A DNA stretch of 64,000 bases. Source: Brevibacterium aurantiacum. GTDB taxonomy: Bacteria; Actinomycetota; Actinomycetes; Actinomycetales; Brevibacteriaceae. Positions within the stretch are counted from its first letter, which is position 1. Every line of letters begins with the position of its first letter. Shown here in pieces: positions 28,001 to 35,066 of the stretch. A model generated the notes under the pieces. The model was not told the origin of the DNA. It saw only the letters and a program-made list of their open reading frames with translations, and searched no databases. The position numbers were made by a program, and so were the translations under genes. The stretch spans positions 477,695-541,694 of the forward strand of contig NZ_VLTK01000002.1 in NCBI RefSeq assembly GCF_007558825.1. Reading direction: 5' to 3'.

Positions 28001-28225
28001 GAAGTCGTCGACTGGAAGACCTCGAAACAGCCGGATGAGAAGACGCTTGAGGTGATGAAATGGCAGCTGGCTCTCTACCGTTTCGCCATCCAACGGGTCC
28101 ATCCCGAAATCACCGAGGTGACGGGAACCTTCTACTTCGTCGGCAGCGACGACATTGTGAAGTTCACTCAGCTTCCGGAGGAAGCCGAGATCATTGCATG
28201 GCTGGAGGACAACGACAGCACATGA
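25040..28225 (+). CDS. adnB: AdnB subunit of the AdnAB helicase-nuclease
   Basis: This 1061-residue partner of AdnA has an intact UvrD/Rep motor: AGAGSGKTTV (Walker A), LTFTRKA, VLLDEFQDTS (Walker B), GDPRQAIYGWRGA, MTVHASKGLEFD and YVAFTRAK. The C-terminal nuclease domain has GTTFHSWVEQH and FRVPGKIDAVF, then EVVDWKTSK with the catalytic Asp/Lys pair. In mycobacterial AdnAB, AdnB supplies the lead motor. The start is the ATG of the TGATG overlap with adnA (MRFTAEQLARL); earlier in-frame codons lie inside adnA. Confidence 0.95.
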   Translation: MRFTAEQLARLTAADPAQAFPPSEEQRIIIEADPQQSMKVTAGAGSGKTTVISQRVVWLVANGFVAPEEILGLTFTRKAVGELGGRIRVLLARLRHSLGLGSDLSLPGLDNPTVSTYNSYAASIVSEHGVSIGIEPETVLLDDAGAHTIAGSIIDSTSTEEIPGNFARETMIADIISLAAAMNDHGRDVEEVTDYLDQCLQALVSSKGKPVDPNGRRAKLEAKIKTAKLAGEYMSAKRRNLAMDFSDQVRFAQRILDEVPAARSAEQRRWSIVLLDEFQDTSVAQLKLLRDLFHSTAVTAVGDPRQAIYGWRGASADNMIRFSADFSNVAPLTLSTSWRNDHTILKVANRTADGLAGSREKPLTARTGAGDGDVAIDISSGAHDPDFLTVGLRSLTEWVATLPAGSSTAVLCRKRAHFAPVAAALEAAGHAVHVHGSSGLLSDPFVADLRAVLTAAVDPMAGDSLMRLISGRLLGLGATDIAALQTFTRKQNDLRLTEFLGEDPDSTGIVPEAIDQPTIVEGLDELVDLSEALAGSANIAGARSMVNSFRTSGLSSMALERLVKLARALRHVRSGSGTIASIIRTAMTETGVDSDIWGLSDSLRNLHRSAIDSFLSAASQYSATDDQPSVPGFLEWLTLMEAKDSLSVAEPNSASDAIDIMTVHASKGLEFDAVAVPSLVVKDFPTEPRDKEGWMDRTALPYPLRGDRAHLVDYDLRTADFDTKKALDEWVNEFIKPAIADAHEEEERRLAYVAFTRAKHHLWLGAELMGARANPDEPSPFLTEAIEVLQRDVEMPEPAEESAEDRIETSIWPVPRTERVSTARRAAEWVTSAAPTGLDELAQRPGLVGEYARQALRISSRPGTASTGSVPDRLSATALVSWRRDPQQFITQTLRPIPNPPSRAAEIGTTFHSWVEQHFGQASIDIDDEQQVQAIDKTTIERLQQTFIDSEFASRHADHIEMSFELVLGRFRVPGKIDAVFITGDHAEVVDWKTSKQPDEKTLEVMKWQLALYRFAIQRVHPEITEVTGTFYFVGSDDIVKFTQLPEEAEIIAWLEDNDST

Positions 28226-28286
28226 GGCGGTGAAACAGTCTGAGGCGGCGAACGGATCCGGTCCTCAGCTCAGGATCAGGTCCGGA

Positions 28287-29456
28287 TCAGGGGCGGTGAA
28301 CTCCGTCGTCTGGTTCAGTGTCATCGGGTTCAGCGTCATCTGTTTGAACGTCGTCCGGTTCAGGCTCCTCGTCGATGACGTTCTCGGTCTCCAGCCCCGC
28401 ATCGGACTGCGGCTTGCTCTCCGGCTCCGACTCGCTCTCTTCCGGCAGCACATTCGCTTCTGGAGCTGAACCGTGGTCGGAGCTTTCGGCCGCCGGACCG
28501 GGGGAAACGGCGTTGGGGGCTGCAGCGTCCTTCGCGAAGAGGACGTCATTGAACGAGGACAGCAGTTCACCTGCGTCCTGTACTGCCTCCTCATCGCCGG
28601 AATCCACTGCTTCGAGGAGCCAGTCGAGGACGGCGAACTCGGCCAAGAGTTCGGCACGAGTGATCACATGTTCGTCGGCGCGGGGACGTGAGTTTCTGTA
28701 CTCACTGAAGAAGGTCGAGACAGCGGCAGGGTCGATGAGCGCAGAGGCTGCGGCCAGATCGATGGCAGGATCGGAGACCCGCAGACGTTCGATTCCCGAC
28801 AGCGCGAGCACCCGCTCCTGATCGGTGTAGACGCTCGTCTCGTCGATCGCTCCGTGGATGGGTGTGGCGAGGAAGCGCCACAGGGAGACCCTCTCGAACT
28901 CCTCTTCCCAATGCTGGAGCAGATCCGCTGGCACCCGGCCCGTGGCTGCGGCCTGATCAAGTCGCTCCAAGATCTGAAACTGGAAACGAGACGGGTCTTC
29001 GACGGGGAACCCTGCCTCGGAGATCGATTCCGGAGCCGCCGAATGCAGGGTGGCCAGGGCCTGTGCCAATGAGCTCGCCCGCGCGATGTCAGCAATGGCC
29101 TGATCGCCTACGGGAGCACCGGGCAAGGGTTCGATGAGGGTCACCGTGATGGGTGCAGAAGTATCGAAGTAGTCGGCCTCAACCTCGATGATGGCGCGCA
29201 GATGGGGCCAGGTGAATCCGGCATGCGGGTACATCGTGTCGTAGATTCGAGCAGCTTCAGCGGCCGAACCCGTGTCTGCGGATCGATCGAGACTCGTCTG
29301 TGCCGTCGCAACCAACTGCTGCTGACCATCGTCAAGCAGCACTCTGACTCCCAACCCCAGTGACGGCAGGGGGACCCACTGCGTCGGGGTAAAGTCTTCG
29401 AGCATCGTTGCCGCTACAGCTGCCAACTTGAGCGCCTTGGTATTCACCCTCCCCAA
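28287..29456 (-). CDS. Aminoglycoside-phosphotransferase-fold protein with acidic tail
   Basis: The 389-residue protein resembles APH/choline-kinase-fold proteins: a small-lobe pattern, then ASSLAQALATLHS before the catalytic lobe. However, the catalytic loop HGDLHxxN appears as HGAID and the Mg-binding Asp region is altered, so kinase activity is doubtful. The last 90 or so residues are low-complexity and acidic (repeated EPDD/TEPDD), encoded by slipped copies of a GTTCAG-rich repeat at 28310-28370. It lies between adnB and nudC on the opposite strand. A phosphotransferase-like pseudo-kinase with a structural or regulatory role is the best guess; function is not established. Confidence 0.65.
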   Translation of the reverse strand: MGRVNTKALKLAAVAATMLEDFTPTQWVPLPSLGLGVRVLLDDGQQQLVATAQTSLDRSADTGSAAEAARIYDTMYPHAGFTWPHLRAIIEVEADYFDTSAPITVTLIEPLPGAPVGDQAIADIARASSLAQALATLHSAAPESISEAGFPVEDPSRFQFQILERLDQAAATGRVPADLLQHWEEEFERVSLWRFLATPIHGAIDETSVYTDQERVLALSGIERLRVSDPAIDLAAASALIDPAAVSTFFSEYRNSRPRADEHVITRAELLAEFAVLDWLLEAVDSGDEEAVQDAGELLSSFNDVLFAKDAAAPNAVSPGPAAESSDHGSAPEANVLPEESESEPESKPQSDAGLETENVIDEEPEPDDVQTDDAEPDDTEPDDGVHRP

Positions 29457-29552
29457 TCTACCGTCTGGCGCGGCCGGAGACCGGAGATTCGGCTGTTGAG
29501 CGTGTCAGCACCCACACTTCCTGCGTCATGGCCCTGAGTTATCGTGGAGGGC

Positions 29553-30530
29553 ATGAAGCCACTGCCACTCGTGAAGCCGATCAGTCTGGCCCGCCATGGG
29601 ATCGATCGAGACCATCTCTCTCGTGGTCAGGACGGTGACCTGCAGGAGCTGTGGGCCAGCGGAGCAAAACCCGTGTTCGAACATCGTGGGTCACTCCTCG
29701 TGGCGGCCGGGGGCCTGTTCATCACTGATCCCGTAATGGTTCCGGAGGAGCAGACAGAGATCTACCTCGGCCGCGACGATGAAGGAAACCGGTACATCGG
29801 GGTCTCCCTTGATGATTCCGGTCGCAGCCAACTGGACACCTGGCTGGCGACTTCTCGTGCCCGCGACGCCACTGATCTGCTGACCGCTCCGGGGGAGGGC
29901 ATCGACAGCGCTGAGCCTGTGTGGATGCCGCTGCGTCAGCTTGCCGAGACCCTCGATGACGTGCAAGTGTCCGTGGCATGCGAGATCGTGGGCCTGGGGA
30001 ATTGGCACAGAGCCCACCAGTTCTCGCCCCGGACGGGGCAGCCGACACGTCCCACCCTGGGCGGCTGGGTCAGAACAGACCCAGACAACGGCAGCGAACA
30101 CTTCCCTCGCACCGACCCGGCCGTGATCGTCCTCATCATCAACACGGACGCGGCCGGTGTCGAAAGAGTGCTGCTGGGAAACAATGCGGCGTGGGAAGTC
30201 GACCGCTACTCCCTACTGGCCGGATTCGTCGAACCCGGTGAGACCTTGGAACACGCAGTCATCCGTGAGGTGTTCGAGGAGGCCCACGTCGAAGTTGTGG
30301 ACCCGAAGTACCTCGGATCCCAACCTTGGCCGTTCCCGTGCTCCCTCATGCTCGGCTTCTCAGCTGAAGCTCCGAGCCTCGAATTCGCTGCCGACGAGGC
30401 TGAGATCGCCACCTTGACCTGGTTCACACGTGAGGAGCTGCGCGCAGCCATCGAACGCGGCACGGTCAGGGCGCCTGGACTCGTCTCGATCGCAGGGCAG
30501 CTCCTCTACAGCTGGTTGGACAACATTTGA
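29553..30530 (+). CDS. nudC: NAD(+) diphosphatase NudC-like NUDIX hydrolase
   Basis: This 325-residue enzyme of the NudC type hydrolyses NAD(H) to NMN(H) and AMP and, in characterised members, removes NAD caps from RNA. The core has FPRTDPAVIVLI and the NUDIX box GFVEPGETLEHAVIREVFEE followed by AHVEV, and the NudC-specific SQPWPFPCSLM. The zinc-ribbon cysteines that precede the core in many NudC proteins are absent: the segment NWHRAHQFSPRTGQPTRP has none. ATG 29553 follows a close GGAGGG; a GTG nine bases upstream (29544) is an alternative. It overlaps uvrD2 by four bases. Confidence 0.88.
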   Translation: MKPLPLVKPISLARHGIDRDHLSRGQDGDLQELWASGAKPVFEHRGSLLVAAGGLFITDPVMVPEEQTEIYLGRDDEGNRYIGVSLDDSGRSQLDTWLATSRARDATDLLTAPGEGIDSAEPVWMPLRQLAETLDDVQVSVACEIVGLGNWHRAHQFSPRTGQPTRPTLGGWVRTDPDNGSEHFPRTDPAVIVLIINTDAAGVERVLLGNNAAWEVDRYSLLAGFVEPGETLEHAVIREVFEEAHVEVVDPKYLGSQPWPFPCSLMLGFSAEAPSLEFAADEAEIATLTWFTREELRAAIERGTVRAPGLVSIAGQLLYSWLDNI

Positions 30531-32566
30531 ACGCTCAGGCTACAGCGCTCCTCGACGCTCTCGACGAGGAGCAGAAAGAGGTCGCCACCCAGTTCTCCAC
30601 ACCAGTGATCGTCCTGGCCGGAGCCGGGACGGGCAAGACCCGTGCCATGACCCATCGCATCGCCTACGGCATCGCCACCGATGTGTTCCCTCCCAACCAC
30701 GTTCTGGCTCTGACCTTCACCGCCAAGGCAGCAGGAGAGATGCGGTCTCGTCTGCGCGACCTCGGGGTTCCCGCAGTCCAGGCACGAACCTTTCACTCAG
30801 CAGCTCTTCGCCAGTTGCGCTTCTTCTGGGATCGATTTGCGACCGGCGACTTCCCCCGAATCATTGACAATAAGGCGGGGATCCTCGGTTCAGTGCTGCA
30901 GAGCATGGGGATCGAGACCAGCCGGGAACTGAATCGAGATGTGGCCTCTGAACTCGAGTTCGCTGCCGCATCCCTCCTCGGTGTCGATGACTATGCCACC
31001 CAAGCCGCCGCACGCGATCTTCCCGGACAATTTGGTGTCGAAGACATGGTGCGCATCTTCGAGGCATACAGCGAAGCGAAGACACGCGGCCGGTTGATGG
31101 ACTTCGAAGATGTTCTGCTTGTTCTGGACGGAATGCTCGCAGAATACCCGGCCATCGCAGCAGACATTCGTGATCAGTACCGACACTTCGTCGTCGACGA
31201 GTTCCAAGACGTCTCACCCCTCCAATATGATGTCCTCTCGCGTTGGCTGGGGCCACGAGACAACCTCTGCGTAGTCGGTGACCCGGCCCAGACGATCTAT
31301 TCGTTCGCCGGAGCAGATTCTTCACTGCTGAGGACTCTCGGCGCCTCACTGCCGACGTCGACGACGATCCAGTTGGTCCGCAACTATCGGTCGACGAAGG
31401 CGATTGTGTCGACGGCGAACAACCTGCTTCGGCACACATCCCGCTCGGCGCTGACCCTGCGCACAGACAATCCCGAGGGACAGCAGCCGGCAATGACCGA
31501 ATATCCGACCGATGACGCTGAGGCCGCTGGGGTCGTCAAGGCCATCTCTGCCGAGATCAATGCCGGGCGCCGAGCGCGAAACATCGCGGTCCTGTTCCGC
31601 ACGAATGGACAGAGTCCCGCTTATGAGCAGGCTCTGGCGGCGGCCGGAATCCCCTACGTTCTGCGAGGCGGGGAGAGGTACTTCGCGCGCAAGGAGGTCA
31701 AAGAGGCCGTCCTCATGCTGAAAGCGGCCCGCGCCACCTCGAGCGGCAGGCCCCTACCGGAAGTCGTCGCCGAGGTGCTGGTGTCCCTGGGATACTCGAG
31801 CAAACCACCTGCGGCAGGGGCAAGCAGACAGAAATGGGAATCTCTGAAGGCCTTGGTCGATCTCGCGGAGACCCATCAGTCAGGATCTGAACTGCCGGTG
31901 CCACTGGAAACGTTTCTCGCAGATCTCAGCGATCGAGCCGAACACCAATTCGCCCCTGACATCGAGGGTGTCACCCTGGCCTCATTTCACGCGGCCAAAG
32001 GTCTTGAATGGGACAGTGTGCACCTCGTCGGGCTCAGTGAGGGCCTGTTGCCCATCAGTTACGCCCAGACGCCGCGAACGGTCGCTGAGGAGCGGCGCCT
32101 GTTCTATGTGGCGCTGACGCGTGCCGGCCGTGACCTCAGCTTGAGCTGGTCACAGTCACGCCATGACTCCAAGCAGCGACCACGTAAGCCGTCCCGATTC
32201 CTCAGCGAACTCGGGCGAGTCGATCAAACCGTGGGTCAGGGCCGTCGGACTGCAGCCTCGGTGGCGATGAATCGCTGCAGATCGTGTGGCAAGGTGCTCG
32301 TATCCCAGGTCGACCGAGCCCTGTCCAGGTGTGCGAACTGTCCTGCCGACATCGACCTCGAACTCCTCGACCGACTGCGCCGATGGCGGGCCCGTGTCGG
32401 CTTGGAACAGGGGCTGCCTCCCTATCTCGTCCTCACCGACGCATCGATCTCCGCGATCGCAGAGATCAGACCGCAGGACATGACATCGTTGGCGAAGATC
32501 CCTGGAGTCGGCGCCACCAAACTCGAACTCTATGGGTCAGGGTTACTGAGCCTGCTCGTCGACTAG
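30527..32566 (+). CDS. uvrD2: ATP-dependent DNA helicase UvrD2 with zinc motif and HRDC domain
   Basis: This 679-residue superfamily 1A helicase has motifs AGAGTGKTRAM, LTFTAKAAGEM, VVDEFQDVSPLQ, GDPAQTIYSFAGAD, FHAAKGLEWD and FYVALTRAG. These are followed by a tetracysteine zinc motif (RCRSCGKVL...RCANCP, about residues 583-605) and a C-terminal HRDC domain. That architecture defines UvrD2 of Actinobacteria, where the zinc motif is required for helicase activity. The start is a TTG overlapping the nudC stop (TTGA), so it is probably translated by coupling. The stop lies within the tail of the convergent cyclodehydratase-like gene. Confidence 0.93.
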   Translation: MNAQATALLDALDEEQKEVATQFSTPVIVLAGAGTGKTRAMTHRIAYGIATDVFPPNHVLALTFTAKAAGEMRSRLRDLGVPAVQARTFHSAALRQLRFFWDRFATGDFPRIIDNKAGILGSVLQSMGIETSRELNRDVASELEFAAASLLGVDDYATQAAARDLPGQFGVEDMVRIFEAYSEAKTRGRLMDFEDVLLVLDGMLAEYPAIAADIRDQYRHFVVDEFQDVSPLQYDVLSRWLGPRDNLCVVGDPAQTIYSFAGADSSLLRTLGASLPTSTTIQLVRNYRSTKAIVSTANNLLRHTSRSALTLRTDNPEGQQPAMTEYPTDDAEAAGVVKAISAEINAGRRARNIAVLFRTNGQSPAYEQALAAAGIPYVLRGGERYFARKEVKEAVLMLKAARATSSGRPLPEVVAEVLVSLGYSSKPPAAGASRQKWESLKALVDLAETHQSGSELPVPLETFLADLSDRAEHQFAPDIEGVTLASFHAAKGLEWDSVHLVGLSEGLLPISYAQTPRTVAEERRLFYVALTRAGRDLSLSWSQSRHDSKQRPRKPSRFLSELGRVDQTVGQGRRTAASVAMNRCRSCGKVLVSQVDRALSRCANCPADIDLELLDRLRRWRARVGLEQGLPPYLVLTDASISAIAEIRPQDMTSLAKIPGVGATKLELYGSGLLSLLVD

Positions 32567-33445
32567 GTCGAAGTGGGGGACGGAAACGCGGCACTGGCAG
32601 CGAGGATGGAACGTCAGAGCCTCGTCTGTGCCGATACCTGTGGCCAGTGAGACGCTTCTGCGCACCGGCTGTGTGTCTGGGCGCAGCAGAGATCGTCTGA
32701 GGATCTGGACGGCGTTGAGCGCGCCCAGCCCACGCGACAAGGGATCGCTGAGACTCTCGCGGTCTGGGAGGGCTCGAACGTGGGGGTACTGATCCAGCCA
32801 GGAATCATCGGCGTCTTTCCTCCGCAGGCACTCACACGCGGCGCACGGCGTCGTCCCGGGCCGGATGAGACCGCTGATCTCGAGAGAGTATTCCCCGATC
32901 ACAACCTGGCAATGCGGGACCTCACGATCCGTGAGCCAAGTGGCAGTGTGAATGTCTGGGACGAGGTACGAAGTTGTGATCACCAGCGGTGAGGACAGCA
33001 GATCGAGGTCTTCGACGCGATGCTGTTCAGCGATGGCGAAACCGGAGGCTGAGAGATACTGTTCTGTGACGGCTCTCAACGGCCCCACCACCAGAATCGG
33101 CGAATCTCCGAGGACCCTCGATACGCGATCAGGTGAGAGGGCGAAGATCTGCGCAGTCGCCAACAGCGGCGAACTCTTCGTCATCATCACGGCATCGGCA
33201 TCGTCGGGAACCATGACGCCGGCTTCATCGAGCAATGTGATCAGCGAGCTCGCCCGGCCCAGGTCGGCACCGAGATCCTGAGCTCGAGAGTAGTACTGGG
33301 CTGAACCGACACCCATCCGCAGCTCCTCGACGAGAGCGACATCTGCGGGCAGGAGACCGTCGATGAGGACAGGATCATCGACGCCGAACTGCACACACGA
33401 TGGTGAACGCCATGTGATCGGCACACTGGGAAAAATTCGGAACAT
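32543..33445 (-). CDS. Cyclodehydratase/ThiF-like protein with zinc cysteines (orphan)
   Basis: This 300-residue protein resembles the docking half of TOMM (azole peptide) cyclodehydratases and ThiF/MoeB folds. It has a Rossmann-like strand ILVVGPLRAVTEQYL, a paired Cys motif PGTTPCAACECLRR and a C-terminal HPRCQCRVS segment, which together would make a structural zinc site. No YcaO partner, precursor peptide or transporter is near. Proteins of this type are found next to uvrD2 in many Actinobacteria, so a housekeeping role is more likely than natural-product synthesis. ATG 33445 has GGTGGAG upstream. It overlaps the uvrD2 tail by 24 bases. Confidence 0.72.
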   Translation of the reverse strand: MFRIFPSVPITWRSPSCVQFGVDDPVLIDGLLPADVALVEELRMGVGSAQYYSRAQDLGADLGRASSLITLLDEAGVMVPDDADAVMMTKSSPLLATAQIFALSPDRVSRVLGDSPILVVGPLRAVTEQYLSASGFAIAEQHRVEDLDLLSSPLVITTSYLVPDIHTATWLTDREVPHCQVVIGEYSLEISGLIRPGTTPCAACECLRRKDADDSWLDQYPHVRALPDRESLSDPLSRGLGALNAVQILRRSLLRPDTQPVRRSVSLATGIGTDEALTFHPRCQCRVSVPHFDLVDEQAQ

Positions 33446-33522
33446 GTCTCCACCTCGCCTCGAACGCCTCGAACTTCCACAGTAGTGAAGGTGGACGACA
33501 TCCGCCATGGCCGAGATGGAAC

Positions 33523-33871
33523 TGTGGAAAACCCTGTGGAAAACAGTTGAGGGCAGGCCGGAAAATGCATTCCGACGTGCCCTCAACCGCTTTGTGCCCC
33601 AGGCGCTCGCGGAAACTCGTGCAGCTTCCCCTTCCGCACGCATCTCCGGGTTTTCCGGGGTCAATCATAGAACCTATTCTGCATCTGCCGCCCCGTCAAT
33701 GTCGGTTCATGCACAGGCGAGTCAACAGTGTGTGGATAACCTGTGGATATCTCGCCATGAGCTGTGGAGAAAAGGTGCCTTGAATAATTGGGGAAATTGC
33801 TCCGCGGAGAGTGAAAGCGTAGGTCACTTCCGCACCTGGAGCCCACAGCGGGCAATTCGGCCTGTGGACAG
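33523..33871 (+). promoter_or_regulatory. Cluster of six same-orientation DnaA-box-like 9-mers
   Basis: Six TGTGGANNN elements lie in one orientation at 33523, 33535, 33731, 33742, 33763 and 33863. TGTGGATAA at 33731 and TGTGGAAAA at 33523 and 33535 fit the reverse-complement DnaA consensus TGTGNAWAA; the others deviate by one or two bases. They occupy the divergent interval 33446-33961, which otherwise holds no convincing gene. DnaA binding is inference. Confidence 0.45.
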
Positions 33872-33949
33872 CCCGGCAGGAGGTGCAGAATATCGATACT
33901 CAGGAAACTCACAACTAGAGACGAAAAAAATAATGGACGTTGAATTTCC

Positions 33950-33962
33950 TATGATGGGTCTG
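33950..33962 (+). promoter_or_regulatory. Likely -10 element for a leaderless transcript
   Basis: TATGAT (33950-33955) matches the actinobacterial -10 consensus at five of six bases. It ends six bases before GTG 33962, so transcription would begin at the start codon. There is no ribosome-binding site, consistent with a leaderless mRNA. Confidence 0.5.
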
Positions 33963-34519
33963 TGGCAGCTCAACAGCGATGGACCGAAGAGGACGTGCTG
34001 CGGGCAATTGCCCGCGGAGAGATCGAAGTGCGCCGTTCGGCACGCCGGAAGAAGACCATCTCGGTCTCGAAGGAAGTGGATACGTACGTTATCAGCACGC
34101 CTGTGAGATACAGCGTGGAGCACAACATTCGGTCGTTGACCGATCTCTTCAATCGGCTTGCCGCCAGAGACCATTCATCGGCGGCCGACCTCATCGATCT
34201 GGCGGATGAGATGAGCCAGCGCTATTTCGACGGTCGTCTGCGACCGCAGTCGATCAGGTGGGTGACGAATCAGAACATCAGTCGATGGGCATCGACGACG
34301 ACGTCGTCAGGCGACATCAGGGTTTCCCACCGTCTGCAGACAGTGCCTCGTTGGGTGTTGGAGACAGTCATCGTCCATGAACTTGCCCATCTGCAGATTG
34401 GCCCGCATTCCAGGGCATTCCACGAGCTGGCGGACAGACACCCCAGGCAGGCGGACGCGAAGCTCTATCTTGAGGGCTTCAGTGCGGGGGAGCAGTTCAG
34501 CCGGGGTGGCGGACGCTGA
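33962..34519 (+). CDS. YgjP/M48-like zinc metallopeptidase
   Basis: This 185-residue protein has the zinc-binding helix IVHELAHLQIGPHSRAFHEL, with HExxH and a third His downstream in the WssI/YgjP (DUF45) arrangement. The preceding region is predicted to be beta-rich. It probably acts in the cytoplasm as there is no signal peptide; the substrate is unknown. Translation appears to start at a GTG directly downstream of a -10-like TATGAT. The 3' end overlaps the convergent NUDIX gene by 23 bases. Confidence 0.8.
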   Translation: MAAQQRWTEEDVLRAIARGEIEVRRSARRKKTISVSKEVDTYVISTPVRYSVEHNIRSLTDLFNRLAARDHSSAADLIDLADEMSQRYFDGRLRPQSIRWVTNQNISRWASTTTSSGDIRVSHRLQTVPRWVLETVIVHELAHLQIGPHSRAFHELADRHPRQADAKLYLEGFSAGEQFSRGGGR

Positions 34520-35066
34520 CCTGCTGGGATGCCACCCCTGCCCGGTACAGCTTCGGCAGTCGAACGACGAGATCGGGCATGAGTGAGGATGGCAGCGCGC
34601 TGAGCGGGAACCACTTCACCGCAAGGGACTCGTCGGAGACGACAGGGACCTGGTGCACGGAAGCGACTGCGGCGAATACAACGTCGAAATGACGTTCGCA
34701 AGCGCCGAACGAAGCCGAGAGATCATGCACATGGAGATCGATCGGGGCGGGCGAGAACCAGGTCAGCCGGCTCAGCCCACTCTCCTCCATGGCCTCTCTG
34801 TGTGCCGCGGAGCGCAGACTGTCGTCCTCGGCTTCGAGGTGCCCACCGAACTGACCCCAGAGTCCAGCCTTGCGGTGGTGGTTGAGAAGCACGGCCTCGG
34901 AGTCGGGGTCGAAGACGAGGCAGCTGGCAGTGACATGCTCAGCGCCGGCCCCACGTCGCAGTGCTGCGTCACCGACGGCTGAGAACAGGCGTTCGAAGTT
35001 GCCCGCGAAATCAGTCGGCGTTGATGTGGCGCGGACCTCGGAGCGAGCTGTGTCGAGATGAATCAT
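34497..35066 (-). CDS. NUDIX hydrolase
   Basis: The 189-residue protein has a full NUDIX box, GGHLEAEDDSLRSAAHREAM followed by EESGL (GX5EX7REUXEEXGU pattern). The upstream segment HHRKAGLWGQFGGH is typical of nucleoside-diphosphate-X hydrolases. The substrate is unspecified. The ATG at 35066 directly abuts the stop of the upstream DUF2342 gene (35067-35069), so the two are translationally coupled. Confidence 0.88.
   Translation of the reverse strand: MIHLDTARSEVRATSTPTDFAGNFERLFSAVGDAALRRGAGAEHVTASCLVFDPDSEAVLLNHHRKAGLWGQFGGHLEAEDDSLRSAAHREAMEESGLSRLTWFSPAPIDLHVHDLSASFGACERHFDVVFAAVASVHQVPVVSDESLAVKWFPLSALPSSLMPDLVVRLPKLYRAGVASQQVSVRHPG

Noticed and set aside
33507..34106. Open frame of 199 codons upstream of and overlapping the metallopeptidase gene
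   Set aside because: Its start lacks a ribosome-binding site, its composition is not protein-like, and it overlaps the well-supported gene at 33962 in another frame.
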